Of a stretch of 64,000 bases of DNA, positions 35,081 through 46,092 are shown piece after piece; the first letter of the stretch is position 1; each line of letters opens with the position of its first letter. Source of the stretch: Omphiscola glabra (taxonomy: Eukaryota > Mollusca > Gastropoda > Lymnaeidae). The DNA lies in assembly GCA_964017045.1 (NCBI GenBank), contig OZ024808.1, forward strand, positions 2,567,666 through 2,631,665, read 5' to 3'. Under the pieces are notes generated by a model, which searched no databases, was not told where the DNA came from, and saw only the letters and a list, made by a program, of their open reading frames with translations. Made by a program: the position numbers and the translations under genes.

Positions 35081-35408
35081 ATTCAAAACGAATTTGTACA
35101 AGGGTAACAGTAAGCAAAGATGTTTCTGTAATTCAATATAATTTGAACTAACGACACATTAAATATGGCGCTTAAAATGTTTTTTTTTTTTACAAATATA
35201 TTAACTGTTGTTGTTGTCAAATAAACAAGTGTTGTAATCCACCCTGACAGAGACGTGCAGATGTACATTTCTGCTAGTCAAACTATAGATCTCTGTTTGA
35301 TCATGAACAATGTTTTAAATTTTATTTAAACAAAAAAGTGTACTGTTTCACCCAGTGACCACTTAGCCACGCCCCTTTTGAGGTCACGCCACATGTCGTC
35401 CAAATCCG
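35081..35408. other. AT-rich sequence, no gene seen
   Basis: May be internal sequence of the hAT-like element. A T-run is near 35,180. Confidence 0.4.
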
Positions 35409-35652
35409 TGGGATGGGAACGCCCCTTTTATTGGGAACGCCCCTTTTTGGGAGCGCCCCTTTTGTTGGGAACGCCCCTTTTGTTGGGAACGCCCCATTTG
35501 TTGGGAACGCCCCATTTGTTGGGAAGGCTCCATTTGTTGGGAACGCCTCATTTGTTGGGAACACCTCATTTTTTATGAACGCCCTATTTGTTGGGAAGGC
35601 GGCCCCATTTTTTTTAGAACGCCCCATCTGTTGGGAACGCCCCATTTGTTAG
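35409..35652. repeat. 19-bp minisatellite
   Basis: About 13 copies of GGGAACGCCCCTTTTGTTG, shifting to GCCCCATTTG on the right. Open frames on both strands come from the repeat. Confidence 0.95.
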
Positions 35653-35800
35653 GGATGTGTAACTTCTGAAAGTGTATCTTGTATGTATCAAGTGTGGAAC
35701 ATCAAAAAAGATTTGTAACTAACTAAATACTATTTAATAGAAAAATTATTATCGGGAATAGGTCGTGTTTGCGATAGTTCCAGTTATTGTTACTTAATTT

Positions 35801-35880
35801 CAGCGGTTCCCAAATGTCATGTTACTGCGCCACATAAAACAATAAAAAAACAATATGGTAACCCCCCTCCCCCATTAAAA
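35801..35880. mobile_element. Possible hAT-like left end
   Basis: CAGCGGTTCCCAAATGTCAT matches the general hAT end form CAGTGGTTCCCAAA. The downstream CCCCCCTCCCCC is also typical. No partner end seen. Confidence 0.4.
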
Positions 35881-36034
35881 AAAATCACAAATTATAAGTC
35901 TTGACACATACATTCTAGGCATACATAACATGTTAGCTCACAAACTATAGGCCTACGTAGTCACACAGTCAATTAATTAGCAGTTATAGTCAACTTGTTC
36001 CGCCCCTTATAAGGTGTGTTGTCGCCGTTTAATT

Positions 36035-36765
36035 TAGATGCTATTCAACTCTACATAAGATGCTTTTCAACTCTATATAAGATATTATTTTACTCTATAT
36101 AAGAAGCTGTTCAACTCTATATAAGACGCTATTAAACTCTTTATAATGTGATATTCATCTCTATATAAAAAGCTATTCAACTCTATATAAGAAGCTATTC
36201 AAATCCATATAAGAAGTTGTTCAACTCTATATAAGAAGCTGTTCAACTCTATATAAGAATCTGTTCAACTCTATATAAGAAGCTATTCAACTCTATATAA
36301 GAAGCTATTCAACTCTATATAAGAAGCTATTCAACTCTTTATAAGAAGCTGTTCAACTCTATATAAGAAGCTATTCAACTCTATAAAAGTAGCTATTCAA
36401 CTCTGTATAAGAAGATATTCAACTCTATATAACAAGCTTTTCAACTCTGTATAAGATAGTATTCAAATCTATATAAGAAGCTATTGAACTCTGTATAAGA
36501 TAGTATACAACTCTATATAAGAAGCTATTCAACTCTGTATAAGATAGTATTCAATTCTATATAAGAAGCTATTCAACTCTGTGTAAGATAGTATTCAACT
36601 CTATATAAGAAGCTATTCAACTCTGTATAAAGTATTCAACTCTATATAAGAAGCTATTCAACTCTGTATAAGATAGTATTAAACTCTATATAAGGAGCTG
36701 TTCAACTCTATATTAGACGCTATTCAGCTCTTTATAATGTGATATTCAACTCCATACAAGTACAT
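36035..36765. repeat. 22-bp minisatellite with 44-bp dimers
   Basis: About 33 copies of AAGCTATTCAACTCTATATA plus AG. Between about 36,440 and 36,700 units alternate between GATAGTATTCAACTC and GAAGCTATTCAACTC, giving a 44-bp higher-order repeat. Confidence 0.95.
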
Positions 36766-37071
36766 TGACACACGTCAAACTTCATAGTTGCTGACAGATA
36801 CATGCCCGGCTTACTTAACATTTCATCTAGGTCCGTCAGGTCTAACGTTTCAACATTGCGCAAGTTCTTGCACATCATCCCAGGCTGACCTACGGTATTT
36901 GCTCCTCCATCTCGTGCGTGTTCAATTATACAAACAGTAAGATCGTTGGGTTTCTTCTATTTAACATTACTGTGGCCATTCACTCAACTTTACCAGTCCA
37001 ACTTGTTTGGCTGAAAGATTCATCGTGATCAAAATTCTTAGTTATGCTAGCAGTTAATGTTTAACATGGTT
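36766..37071. other. Non-array sequence, no gene seen
   Basis: No recognisable feature. Confidence 0.5.
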
Positions 37072-37155
37072 TGTGTGTAAATCGTGATTTGTGTGTAAAT
37101 CGTGATTTGTGTGTACATCTTGAATTGTGTGTTAATCTTGATTTTGTGTGTACAA
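37072..37155. repeat. 18-bp minisatellite
   Basis: About four to five copies of GTGTGTAAATCGTGATTT. Confidence 0.88.
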
Positions 37156-37245
37156 TATTGGTTTACTAAAACAATATAAAAATAATATTTAAAAAACACG
37201 CTTTTCCAAATATGTACCTAAAGAATCAAATAAATGTCCCCCAAA

Positions 37246-38310
37246 ACTGCAGAGTTGTCATAGGAGTAAAGCATAGCATGGGGCGCCCATGAACTCAGTG
37301 TATCAGAGTTGCTACAGTCATAGTATTAAAACATAGCGTGGGGCGCCCACGAACTCAATGTATCAGAGTTGCTACAGTCATAGTATTAAAACATAGCATG
37401 GGGCGCCCACGAACTCAATGTATCAGAGTTACTACTGTCATAGTATTAAAACATAGCATGGGGCGCCCATGAACTCAATGTCTCAGAATTGCTACAGTCA
37501 TAGTATTAAAACATAGCATGGGGCGCTCATGAACTCAATGTATCAGAATTGCTACAGTCATAGTATTAAAACATAGCATGGGGCGCCCATGAACTCAATG
37601 TATCAGAATTGCTACAGTCATAGTATTAAAACATAGCATGGGGCGCCCACGAACTCAATGTATCAGGTTTGCTACAGTCATAGTATTAAAACATAGCATG
37701 GGGCGCCCACGAACTCAATGTATCAGAATTGCTACAGTCATAGTATTAAAACATAGCATGGGGCGCCCACGAACTCAATGTATCAGAATTGCTACAATCA
37801 TAGTATTAAAACATAGCATGGGGCGCCCATGAACTCAATGTATCAGAGTTGCTACAGTCATAGTATTAAAACATAGCATGGGGCGCCCATGAACTCAATG
37901 TATCAGAATTGCTTCAGTCATAGTATTAAAACATAGCATGGGGCGCCCATGAACTCAATGTATCAGAGTTGCTACAGTCATAGTATTAAAACATAGCATG
38001 GGGCGCCCATGAACTCAATGTATCAGAGTTGCTACAGTCATAGTATTAAAACATAGCATGGGGCGCCCATGAACTCAATGTATCAGAATTGCTACAGTCA
38101 TAGTATTAAAACATAGCATGGGACGATTATGAACTCAATGTATCAGAGTGCTACAGTCATAGTATTAAAACATAGCATGGGGCGCCCATGAACTCAATGT
38201 ATCAGAGTTACTACAGTCATAGTATTAAAACATAGCATGGGGCGCTCATGAACTCCATGTATCAGAGTCGCTACAGTCATAGGAGTAAAACAGCGTGGGG
38301 CGCCTATGAA
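37246..38310. repeat. 60-bp minisatellite
   Basis: About 18 copies of a unit containing GAACTCAATGTATCAGAGTT and CATGGGGCGCCCA. The GGGCGCCC palindrome is retained in most copies. The outermost copies carry TAGGAGTAAA in place of TAGTATTAAA at both ends. One copy near 38,120 has GGACGATTA in place of GGGCGCCCA and one base less. Confidence 0.96.
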
Positions 38311-38624
38311 ATACAACGATGTCGTATGACTGGACACATGTAAACGTTTGCATTGTTGCAAGTAAGTGGAGTTAAATTAGCGATACCGCTGCGTGCATGT
38401 CTTTGCGGTTTGCATAGAACACTAAGTTCATGGGCGCCCTAACGATTTGACCTACTGATCATGAAGGCCTGTATTGTCATTGGGGGTGGGTAAGTGCACA
38501 CACTTTCAGCTCAATTGGACATCAGGGAGTGGGTCAAAATTGTGATTCAAGATTTGACTTGCAGAGGTCACTCAAGGGTCACTGGCGATCTACTACTCGC
38601 AAAGGATTGTAGTGTCACCTAAAC
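38311..38624. other. Non-array sequence, no gene seen
   Basis: Contains one isolated ATGGGCGCCC at about 38,429, possibly a relic of the 60-bp unit. Confidence 0.45.
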
Positions 38625-38756
38625 TGGTTCCTGTACAAATACAGATTTGTATGTAAAATAGTTGGTGTAAAAACGTGGTTTGTAGATCAATGGTTCCTGT
38701 ACAAATACAGATTTGTATGTAAAATAGTTGGTGTAAAAACGTGGTTTTTATTTGTA
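38625..38756. repeat. 66-bp duplication
   Basis: Two nearly identical tandem copies starting TGGTTCCTGTACAAATACAG at 38,625 and 38,691. Degenerate GTTTGTGTG/TGGTT phrases continue to about 38,860. Confidence 0.9.
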
Positions 38757-38863
38757 AAATGATTTGTGTGCAATTAGTGGTTCGTTAGTAAAAAAAAACG
38801 TAGTGCGTATAAAACGTTGTTTATTGATAAAATGGTTGGTATGTAAAACTTTTTATGCTAGGC

Positions 38864-39042
38864 CATTGGTCGGTAAATCGCGGTTCTTTTTAACGATCTG
38901 AGTGCGGATCGGCCAGTCGGCCACAAATCGGCCTTGACTCCGAAAAACATTGCTCGTGAAAAGAAATTTGGTACTCAAAATTGTATTAATTGTTCTGCTG
39001 CTGATTTCTGGCTCTTTTGGCTAATGAGTTTGCCGACCACTA
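38864..39042. mobile_element. 179-bp hAT-type MITE
   Basis: The left end CATTGGTCGGTAAATC and right end TTTGCCGACCACTA form terminal inverted repeats of the CAGTGGTCGGCAAAC type common in hAT MITEs; the right side also carries CTCTTTTGGCTAATGAG, the usual subterminal sequence. The flanking 8-mers TGCTAGGC and GGCTAAAC match at five of eight positions, a plausible decayed target duplication. No coding capacity. Confidence 0.75.
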
Positions 39043-39426
39043 GGCTAAACCAATGGTTTGAGCACAACAGATGGTTTTATTGTCAAACGACTTTGTATTA
39101 AAGTTTGTTTTTTGGTCAAATGTTTTTAAATAAAAATAACAAGTCCCCGCTTAATACAACAGCTTCTCTGTGAGTCGACTATTGAGAAACTAGAACTCCC
39201 TGGATATTGGAATACACATATATTAAACCCATGGGCATTGTCATGCTCACGGGCTAAGATAACAACGAGTAAACCAGTGTCCATTCAAATGTCTGCCTAA
39301 TGCACCGTGTCACCCCAAGGAACTTCAGGGCCATCAACATTTCAGTGATGTCATTTTCCGGGAGATCAGTTGATTTTTAAATCCTTTATACAACACTTTA
39401 GATTTACTTCGCTTTTGTTCGTCTGT
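39043..39426. other. Non-array sequence, no gene seen
   Basis: No recognisable feature. Confidence 0.5.
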
Positions 39427-39578
39427 TTCTTGCTGGCTAAATGGCACGATCTTCGGACGGCTAATCGACCCGTTTCCGGTCAACCTAACCAGCTGAAAGT
39501 TGTTCTTGCTGGCTAAATGGCACGATCTTCGGACGGCTAATCGACCCACTTCCGGTCAACCTAACCAGCTGAAAGTTG
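39427..39578. repeat. 76-bp duplication
   Basis: Two almost identical tandem copies starting TTCTTGCTGGCTAAATGGC at 39,427 and 39,503; they differ mainly at CCCGTTTCC versus CCCACTTCC. Confidence 0.93.
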
Positions 39579-39827
39579 GCACATAGACTCGTTGCCGATG
39601 ACAACACATTTTTTTCAAATTTTCAGCCCCCACCTCCAAAGATCTGTTTTTCAAGGGGGAAGATAATGTAAATACGCAGCTGATTTCACTAAATCAATTT
39701 TCCGTCAAATGCGCCATTTGAGATCCTTTAAAACAACATATTGCAAGTGTAAAAGCAGGTTGGACTTTAGACTATGATATAAAATAACTAGATATAGCCG
39801 GCCAAACATTGACGACAGCAATACGCG

Positions 39828-40245
39828 AACTTCCCATCTACTAAAGTTATACTTGAGAAAACATGATCTTCCCATCTACTAAAGTTATACTTGACAAAAC
39901 ATGAACTTCCCATCTACTAAAGTTATACTTGACAAAACATGAACTTCCCATCTACTAAAGTTATACTTGAGAAAACATGAACTTCCCATCTACTAAAGTT
40001 ATACTTGACAAAACATGAACTTCCCATCTACTAAAGTTATACTTGAGAAAAATGAACTTCCCATCTACTAAAGTTATACTTGACAAAACATGAACTTCCC
40101 ATCTACTAAAGGTATACTTGACAAAACATGAACTTCCCATCTACTAAAGTTATACTTGACAAAACATGAACTTCCCATCTACTAAAGTTATACTTGACAA
40201 AACATGAACTTCCCATCTACTAAAGTTATACTTGAGAAAACATGA
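39828..40245. repeat. 38-bp minisatellite
   Basis: About 11 copies of a unit starting GAACTTCCCATCTACTAAAG, with CTTGACAAAAC and CTTGAGAAAAC variants. Confidence 0.96.
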
Positions 40246-40354
40246 ACTCAAGTCACGCACATTTGAGAATCCTAATTTTTGCTACACTCCTTCCCCCATG
40301 ATACGTCACTGCACACTTCATGGGTGTGAAATATATTTAATATTATGTGCAGCA

Positions 40355-41347
40355 TTTTGACATGGTATATCACATGTTTGCGGATGATACCCAACTTCAG
40401 AAATCCGTGATCCCCTCTCAGTTCCCTCAGCTTCTTAATATGACACAGAAGACAGTGGAGTCAGTTAAGCACTGGATGACAATAAACAAGCTCAAATTGA
40501 ATGATGAAAAGACTTAGCTGATCCCCATTGCTACCGCTCAAAAGTTAAAATATTTAAAAAATACACAATCCTTTACTCTCTTAGGCTTGCAGATTGAGTG
40601 TGCTCAAACAGTGTGAAACCTGGATGTCTACTTAGAGAGAACACTAACTATGGAAAAATCACATTAACATGATTTGCAAGGCGATTTTTCTAGAGCTGCG
40701 CAGAATTAGTCATATCAGACCTTTCTTAACTTTGAATGCATCAAAGAGGCTGATGTCTGCATTCGTTCTATCACGCATGGACTACTGCAATACTCTCATG
40801 GTGGGTCTTCCAGCTAGGCTTCTGGATAAAATTCAAAAAGCACAGAATAATGCGGCTCGAATAATATTGTTCTTCGTAAACGCAAATTCGACCATGCTAA
40901 AACTCTTCTGAGAGAACTGCATCGGCTGCCAGTCCGCGCTCGCATAGAGTACAAAATTGCAACTCTGTGCTACCGCTGCTTGCATGACCTAGTGCTGTCC
41001 TATCTCCAAGCGCTCATGACGCCTTATGTTCCCACTAGACAACTCCGCTCATCCGATAGTGGCAAACTCTCGATACCGCGTGTTCGCCTTGAGACTTACG
41101 GAAAGCGCACGTTCGCATTAGCTGGCCCAACCATTTGGAACACCCTTCCTGACGCTCTCAGACACAGACAGACGCTGGAGTCCTTCAAAACAAATTTAAA
41201 AACTCATCAATTTCGCAAACACCTTCTGGGTTGAAGTTGTCTACCATCTTTTCCAGCTAGTTATTATCTCCCAGCTTTGTTTTTGTACCGCGCTTCGAGC
41301 CTTTGAGGTTGAAGCGTGATTTTTCAAATGAACTTTATTATTATTAT
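40355..41347 (+). mobile_element. 5'-truncated LINE (family B), frameshifted reverse transcriptase
   Basis: Translation near 40,371 gives HMFADDTQLQKS, containing the catalytic FADD box (40,377-40,388) of the reverse transcriptase, then VKHWMTINKLKLNDEKT. Frameshifts follow. Open pieces at 40,669-40,911 (FVLSRMDYCNTLMVGLPARL) and 40,980-41,234 (ending in a conserved block up to a stop at 41,232) are the post-RT domain of jockey/CR1-type elements. The 3' region has a hairpin with CGCTTC and GAAGCG arms (41,290-41,315) and a (TTA)n tail. The 5' half, including the endonuclease, is absent. A tail of the same family ends the element at 29,318-30,370. Not functional. Confidence 0.88.
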
Positions 41348-42225
41348 GATGTCACAACCTCTTTTGAACCGAATATTTTGTACACCATACTTAAATTGAG
41401 ACGATTTCATTTTCCGAAAAGAAAATATTACGCACCAAACGCAGTTGCGTTATCAAAAAAGTTATACATCATTTTGCGTACTTATCGGGAATTATATTTT
41501 GCGTGCTATTGAACCCATTATTGGACCACATTTATTTAAACATGTAGAATTATTTTTAATAAAGTCTCAAAACCAAATACGCTGAATAGGAAGCAGCCAG
41601 AAATGGAAGCAGTCGGAAATGGAAGCAGTCCACGAGTAACACCAGAAGCGTAATATATAGAAGAGAAGATAATGAAGGCATAAAATATAAGGGACTTAAA
41701 CGAAACACTTTGTTTAATTATAATTTAAATTTACCTTTCTTTACGCAGACGTCAAACTTTTTTATATGTTGTGTGGATTGCGTGTAGCACATTATGGCGT
41801 ATTGTTTTGTGTAGAATGTGTAGTGCATGCCTTCAGTGTGTGCAGCGTGTGCATGGCGCGTTATGACGTCAATACGACTCGTCTACTCTCTACAGCCATC
41901 CATCAATTAATTCTCAGATTAATGGCATTTTGCCGTGCCGGAAATCATTTGGTCACCATCTTAGAGATGCTCGGGGTGGGGCAGTGGCCGCGGTTGGGGG
42001 GGGGGGCTATATTAGCTTTTCTACTCGAGAACCGCTGTCAACATTATTATAACAGAGTTGAGGAAACATTGTGTGGGTTAGAAGTAGTGCTAATGACCGG
42101 GGGGGGGGGAAATGGAGGGTTAGGTTTGTAGAGGGTATAAGGTTGATTTAAGTAGGAATCAGACAGTATTAGTATCTAGCCACCACGTGACGTCACTGCC
42201 GGTATCGATCTATCTCGTCAGCCAG
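41348..42225. other. Non-array sequence with small repeat and G-runs
   Basis: A 15-bp repeat (AAATGGAAGCAGTCG) occurs about three times at 41,589-41,630. G-runs at about 41,996-42,006 and 42,100-42,109. The 121-residue frame at 41,766-42,131 crosses both G-runs and has no recognisable domain. Confidence 0.45.
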
Positions 42226-42680
42226 TGATAGATTGGTGATTGGGGGTGAGTCGTTGATAGATTGGTGATTGGGGGTGAGTCGTTGATAGATTGGTGATTG
42301 GGGGTGAGTCGTTGATAGATTGGTGATTGGGGGTGAGTCGTTGATATATTGGTGATTGGGGGTGAGTCGTTGATAGATTGGTGATTGTGGGTGAGTCGTT
42401 GATAGATTGGTGATTGGGGTGAGTCGTTGATAGATTGGTGATTGGGGGTGAGTCGTTGATAGATTGGTGATTGGGGGTGAGTCGTTGATAAATTGGGGGT
42501 GAGTCGTTGATAGATCGGTGATTGGGGGTGAGTCGTTGATAAATTGGGGGTGAGTCGTTGATAGATTGGGGGTGAGTCGTTGATAGATCGGTGATTGGGG
42601 GTGAGTCGTTGATAGATCGGTGATTTGGGGTGAGTCGTTGATAGATCGGTGATTGGGGGTGAGTCGTTGATAGACTGGTG
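42226..42680. repeat. 29-bp minisatellite
   Basis: About 16 copies of TAGATTGGTGATTGGGGGTG followed by AGTCGTTGA, with several copies about ten bases shorter that lack GGTGATTG. Minus-strand open frames of 161-169 residues arise from the repeat. Confidence 0.95.
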
Positions 42681-42699
42681 GTACTTGAATATCATAATA

Positions 42700-42905
42700 C
42701 ATTGGTGATTGTGAAATTGTATGATGTGTAGGTGATTGGAAAATTCTATGTTGTATAGGTGATTGGAAAATTCTATGATGTATAAGGTGATTGGAAAATT
42801 GTTCGATGTAAAGGTGATTGTAATAATTGTAAAACGTATATAGGTAATTATAAAATTGTATGTTGTATAGGTGATTGGGATTTTATGATGTATTGGTGAT
42901 TAGAG
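42700..42905. repeat. 27-bp degenerate repeat
   Basis: About eight diverged copies of GGTGATTGGAAAATTCTATG followed by ATGTATA. It shares GGTGATTGG with the 29-bp array directly to its left. Confidence 0.85.
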
Positions 42906-43394
42906 AATATGTATTTTGTGTGTGTTTGATATTGAGATCGTATGACGTACTGGTGATTTCAAGTACGGCTCTGCTGGTGTAAGCTGACTGTTAAGTCCTA
43001 GGTCACAGATAAATCCATCTCAAACTCTGCACGTGAAATGGGCCAGGATTACTTGTAAACCCACCCGTCTAATGATCCCCGCTATAGAACTAACTCCGCA
43101 GAAACCTTCCTCCCTGGCCACGGAACGTTCTTCATTCTGTCACCAGCCTGGGGCCATTTGGCGCTAATTATTTTAGGGCCACAGGAACGGTTTCTTCCGA
43201 GTTTGTATTGCCACGCTATCAACTGTCGCTTGACACTGTGGTTATTTGAGGCGGTGTTTAACCAACACGTGTACCCAGTTAATCACTCCCGCTCACATGA
43301 CAACATGTTGATTTAAACTTAGGACCGCTGACCGTAGGCTCGTAGACTCTCTCTCTGCCTGTTAATGTGCCCCGTGTGTGAAAACTCTTTTAGG
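42906..43394. other. Non-array sequence, no gene seen
   Basis: No coding feature. TTTGGCGCTAATTATTTT near 43,158 is a balanced unique segment with a homeodomain-like TAATTA, but there is no further evidence of function. Confidence 0.4.
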
Positions 43395-44003
43395 TACCAT
43401 GAAGGTATGCCATTAATACCATGACAGTATGCCATTAATGCCATGACAGTATGCCATTTCTACCGTAATAGCCTGTCTTTAATACCATGACAGCCAGGGC
43501 CGGCCCTAACAATTGCGGGGCCCTATGCGAAACGGATTGCGCGGGGCCCAGTCTGGGTGGGGATAAGGATAATAAGTGAAAATTAAGATTTTGTATTAGA
43601 AAATAAATTCGCGCGGGGCCTATGAAAGTGCGGGGCCCATTGCGGCCGCATAGGTTGCAATGGCCTAAGGCCGGCCCTGATGGTAGCATGCCATTAATAC
43701 CATGACAGCATGTCATTAACCCCAGGACAGTATGTCATTAATACCATGACAGCATGTCATTAGTACCATGACAGCATGTCATTGATACCGTGACAGTATG
43801 TCATTAATACCATGACAGTATGACATTAATACATGACAGAATTTTATTAATACCATGACATAATGTCATTAATACCATGACAGAATGTCATAATACCATG
43901 ACAGCATGTCATTAATACCATGACAGTAATCCATTAATACAATGATAGTATACCATTAAAACTATGACAGAATGCCATTAATACTATGACAGTATGCCAT
44001 CAG
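43395..44003. repeat. 22-bp minisatellite split by a MITE
   Basis: About 19 copies of TACCATGACAGTATGTCATT plus AA, interrupted by the 185-bp MITE at 43,495-43,679. Confidence 0.94.
43495..43679. mobile_element. 185-bp hAT-type MITE, copy 2
   Basis: Same length and terminal repeats as the copy at 7,929-8,113, with six differences by my count (about 97 percent identity). Flanking 8-mers are ATGACAGC (43,487-43,494) and ATGGTAGC (43,680-43,687), matching at six of eight positions. The left one is minisatellite sequence, so the element inserted into the 22-bp array. Confidence 0.92.
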
Positions 44004-44439
44004 AAAGCCACCCATCCACTGTATGTCACAATTCAGAAGTCCACCCGCTTATCACTTTCTCAACCCATCTTTCCACCCATAAACTTATGTCACACGTCAT
44101 AACTTCATCAATGACTTTCCGCCCTCCATGCCCTATATAAACATTATTTTTAATGCCCTGTGTGCCCCTCGTATGCCCTATGCCAGCAATAGAATTGCTA
44201 GGTTATCTAGGAAAATGTTTAGAGTTTCTCTAAAGCCAGGGGCCGTAACTCGTGCCCTCATTATGAGGCGCACACCTCCCGAAGCGCCCGAGACACTAAT
44301 TCGCCTACTTATCGAATAGTATGTGCTGGTGTTAAGGGCTGAGTAATCGATAATCTCCCTTGGTCTGTACAGTAAATCTCATCATCGCTCTCTGCGCCTT
44401 CTTCTAACCCTGCAGCTCCCCTCTCAACACTGGTGGGCA
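44004..44439. other. Non-array sequence, no gene recognised
   Basis: The 63-residue frame at 44,128-44,319 has no recognisable domain. Confidence 0.45.
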
Positions 44440-44670
44440 GCGTCTCACTATTTCTAACATTAGTCTGGATAATTCGCACTATTTCTACTGCTAGTCTGTA
44501 TCTTTCTCACTATTTCCAACACTAGTCTGGATCTTTCTCACTATTTCTAACCCTAGTCTGGATCTTTCTCACTATTTCCAACACTCGCCTGTATCTTTCC
44601 CACTATTTCTAACACTAGTCTGGATCTTTCTCACTATTTCTAACACTAGTATGTATCTTTCTCACGATTG
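44440..44670. repeat. 31-bp minisatellite
   Basis: About seven copies of a unit containing TCTTTCTCACTATTTCTAAC and ACTAGTCTGGA. Confidence 0.92.
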
Positions 44671-44737
44671 CCACTTTTCTCTGTCTTTTCTCATTTTCCA
44701 TCTCTTCTCCACTTTCTACCATTTCCCTCTTCTGCTC

Positions 44738-44985
44738 ACCACCGCCTTATCTTATTGACCTCACCACCGCCCCTTCTTACTGACCTCACTACCGCCTGTC
44801 TTACTGACCTCACCACTGTCTTATCTTACTGACCCCACCACCGCCTCGGCTTATTAACCTCACCACCGCCCGTCTTACTGACCTCGCCACCGCCTTGGCT
44901 TACTGACCTTACCACCGCCTCGGCTTATTGACCTCACCACTGTCTCGCCTTACTGACCTCACCTCTGTCTCGCCTTACTGACCTC
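44738..44985. repeat. 24-25 bp minisatellite
   Basis: About 11 copies of CTTACTGACCTCACCACCGC followed by CTCGG or CTGT. Confidence 0.9.
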
Positions 44986-45254
44986 CTCCCTTCTAAACAT
45001 CTTCCATTGACCCCGCCCACTCGCGTTATTTCAAGGTAAACTATTTCACGATCCTATCTCTAACCACTTTCTCTCTGCTGCCAGACAACTTGACCAAACC
45101 ACCATCGGTTTGTCTCCATCTTGTCTGTTCCAACATTGCCCATTGTCGCCGGTACCCCGAGCCAGTGATGTTGAAACTGTGGAGAAATGCAAGTTTGTTG
45201 GACGTTGGACGAATTTCAATAAACGATTTTGTTATAGGCACATCAAGCAAAGGC
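44986..45254. other. Non-array sequence, weak exon-like signals
   Basis: Plus frame 45,090-45,320 and minus frame 45,041-45,250 are both open and unrecognised. A pyrimidine-rich CTTTCTCTCTGCTGCCAG at about 45,067 looks like a splice acceptor, and AATAAA occurs near 45,220, but nothing ties these into a gene. Confidence 0.3.
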
Positions 45255-45480
45255 CTGTCTATGTTTGACTTTATTGAAGGGCTTGACTGTTTGACTTTAT
45301 TGGTGACTGTCTATGTTTGACTTTTTTGGCTGCATGTCTATGTTTAACTTTATTGGCTGCATTTCTATGTTTAACTTTATTGGCGGTCTGTCGATGTTTG
45401 ACTTTATTGACGGGCTTGTCTGTTTGACTTTATTGGTGACTGTCTATGTTTGACTTTTTTGGCTGCATGTCAATTTCATC
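45255..45480. repeat. Minisatellite of about 27 bp
   Basis: About eight copies around GTCTATGTTTGACTTTATTG. A block GGTGACTGTCTATGTTTGAC and following TTTTTTGGCTGCATGTC occurs twice (about 45,301 and 45,434), showing a higher-order duplication of about 133 bases. Confidence 0.9.
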
Positions 45481-45499
45481 TGATGAGCTGAAGATTGGA

Positions 45500-45770
45500 T
45501 TTCATGAACTTTATAAGGGTTGACAGTCAAACCATGAACTTTATGAAGTTTCAGACAGACCATGAACTTTATGAAGTTTGACAGATAGACCATGAACTTT
45601 ATGAGGTTTGACAGACAGGCCATGAACTTTATGAAGTTTTACAGACAAACCATGAACTTTATGAGGTTTGACAGACACACCATGGACTTTATGAGTTTTG
45701 AAAGACAGACCATGGACTTTATGAGGGTTGACAGACAGACAATTGACTTTATAAGGGATGACAGACCGTG
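45500..45770. repeat. 30-bp minisatellite
   Basis: About nine copies of ACCATGAACTTTATGAAGTT followed by TGACAGACAG. Open frames on both strands come from the 30-bp period. Confidence 0.94.
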
Positions 45771-45869
45771 GACAGACATTTTGAATGAAATAAATTGAGT
45801 TTTGGAAGTCTTTTTTCCAGGACCAGATTTATATATAAGCACACTTGCTACATCTTTGTCCTTTGGCGT

Positions 45870-46092
45870 CAATAACACTAGGTATAAGTAATGAACCTTA
45901 ACAACACTAGGTGTAAGTAATGTACCTCAGCAACACTAGGTGTAAGAAATGTACCTCAACAACACTAGGTGTAAGTAATGTACCTCAACAACACTAGGTG
46001 TAAGTAATGTACCTCAACAACGCTAGGTGTAAGTAATGTACCTTAAAACACTAGGTGTAAGTAATTTACCTAACACAATATTTGGTGTAAGT
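45870..46092. repeat. 29-bp minisatellite
   Basis: About seven copies of a unit starting TGTACCTCAACAACACTAGG, ending in GTGTAAGT directly at the RTE-like element's tail. An inverted piece of the same unit is found at 46,723-46,743. Confidence 0.93.

Noticed and set aside
41766..42131. 121-residue plus-strand frame
   Set aside because: Crosses two G homopolymers whose length sets the frame; cysteine- and glycine-rich by composition only; no domain recognised.
42193..42702. Minus-strand 161- and 169-residue frames rich in NLSTTHPQSPIYQRL
   Set aside because: Generated by the 29-bp array, which cycles through the frames.
44986..45320. Exon with acceptor-like tract and AATAAA
   Set aside because: Both strands are open, no domain was recognised and the 3' part merges into a tandem repeat. 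Signals of this strength are common by chance.
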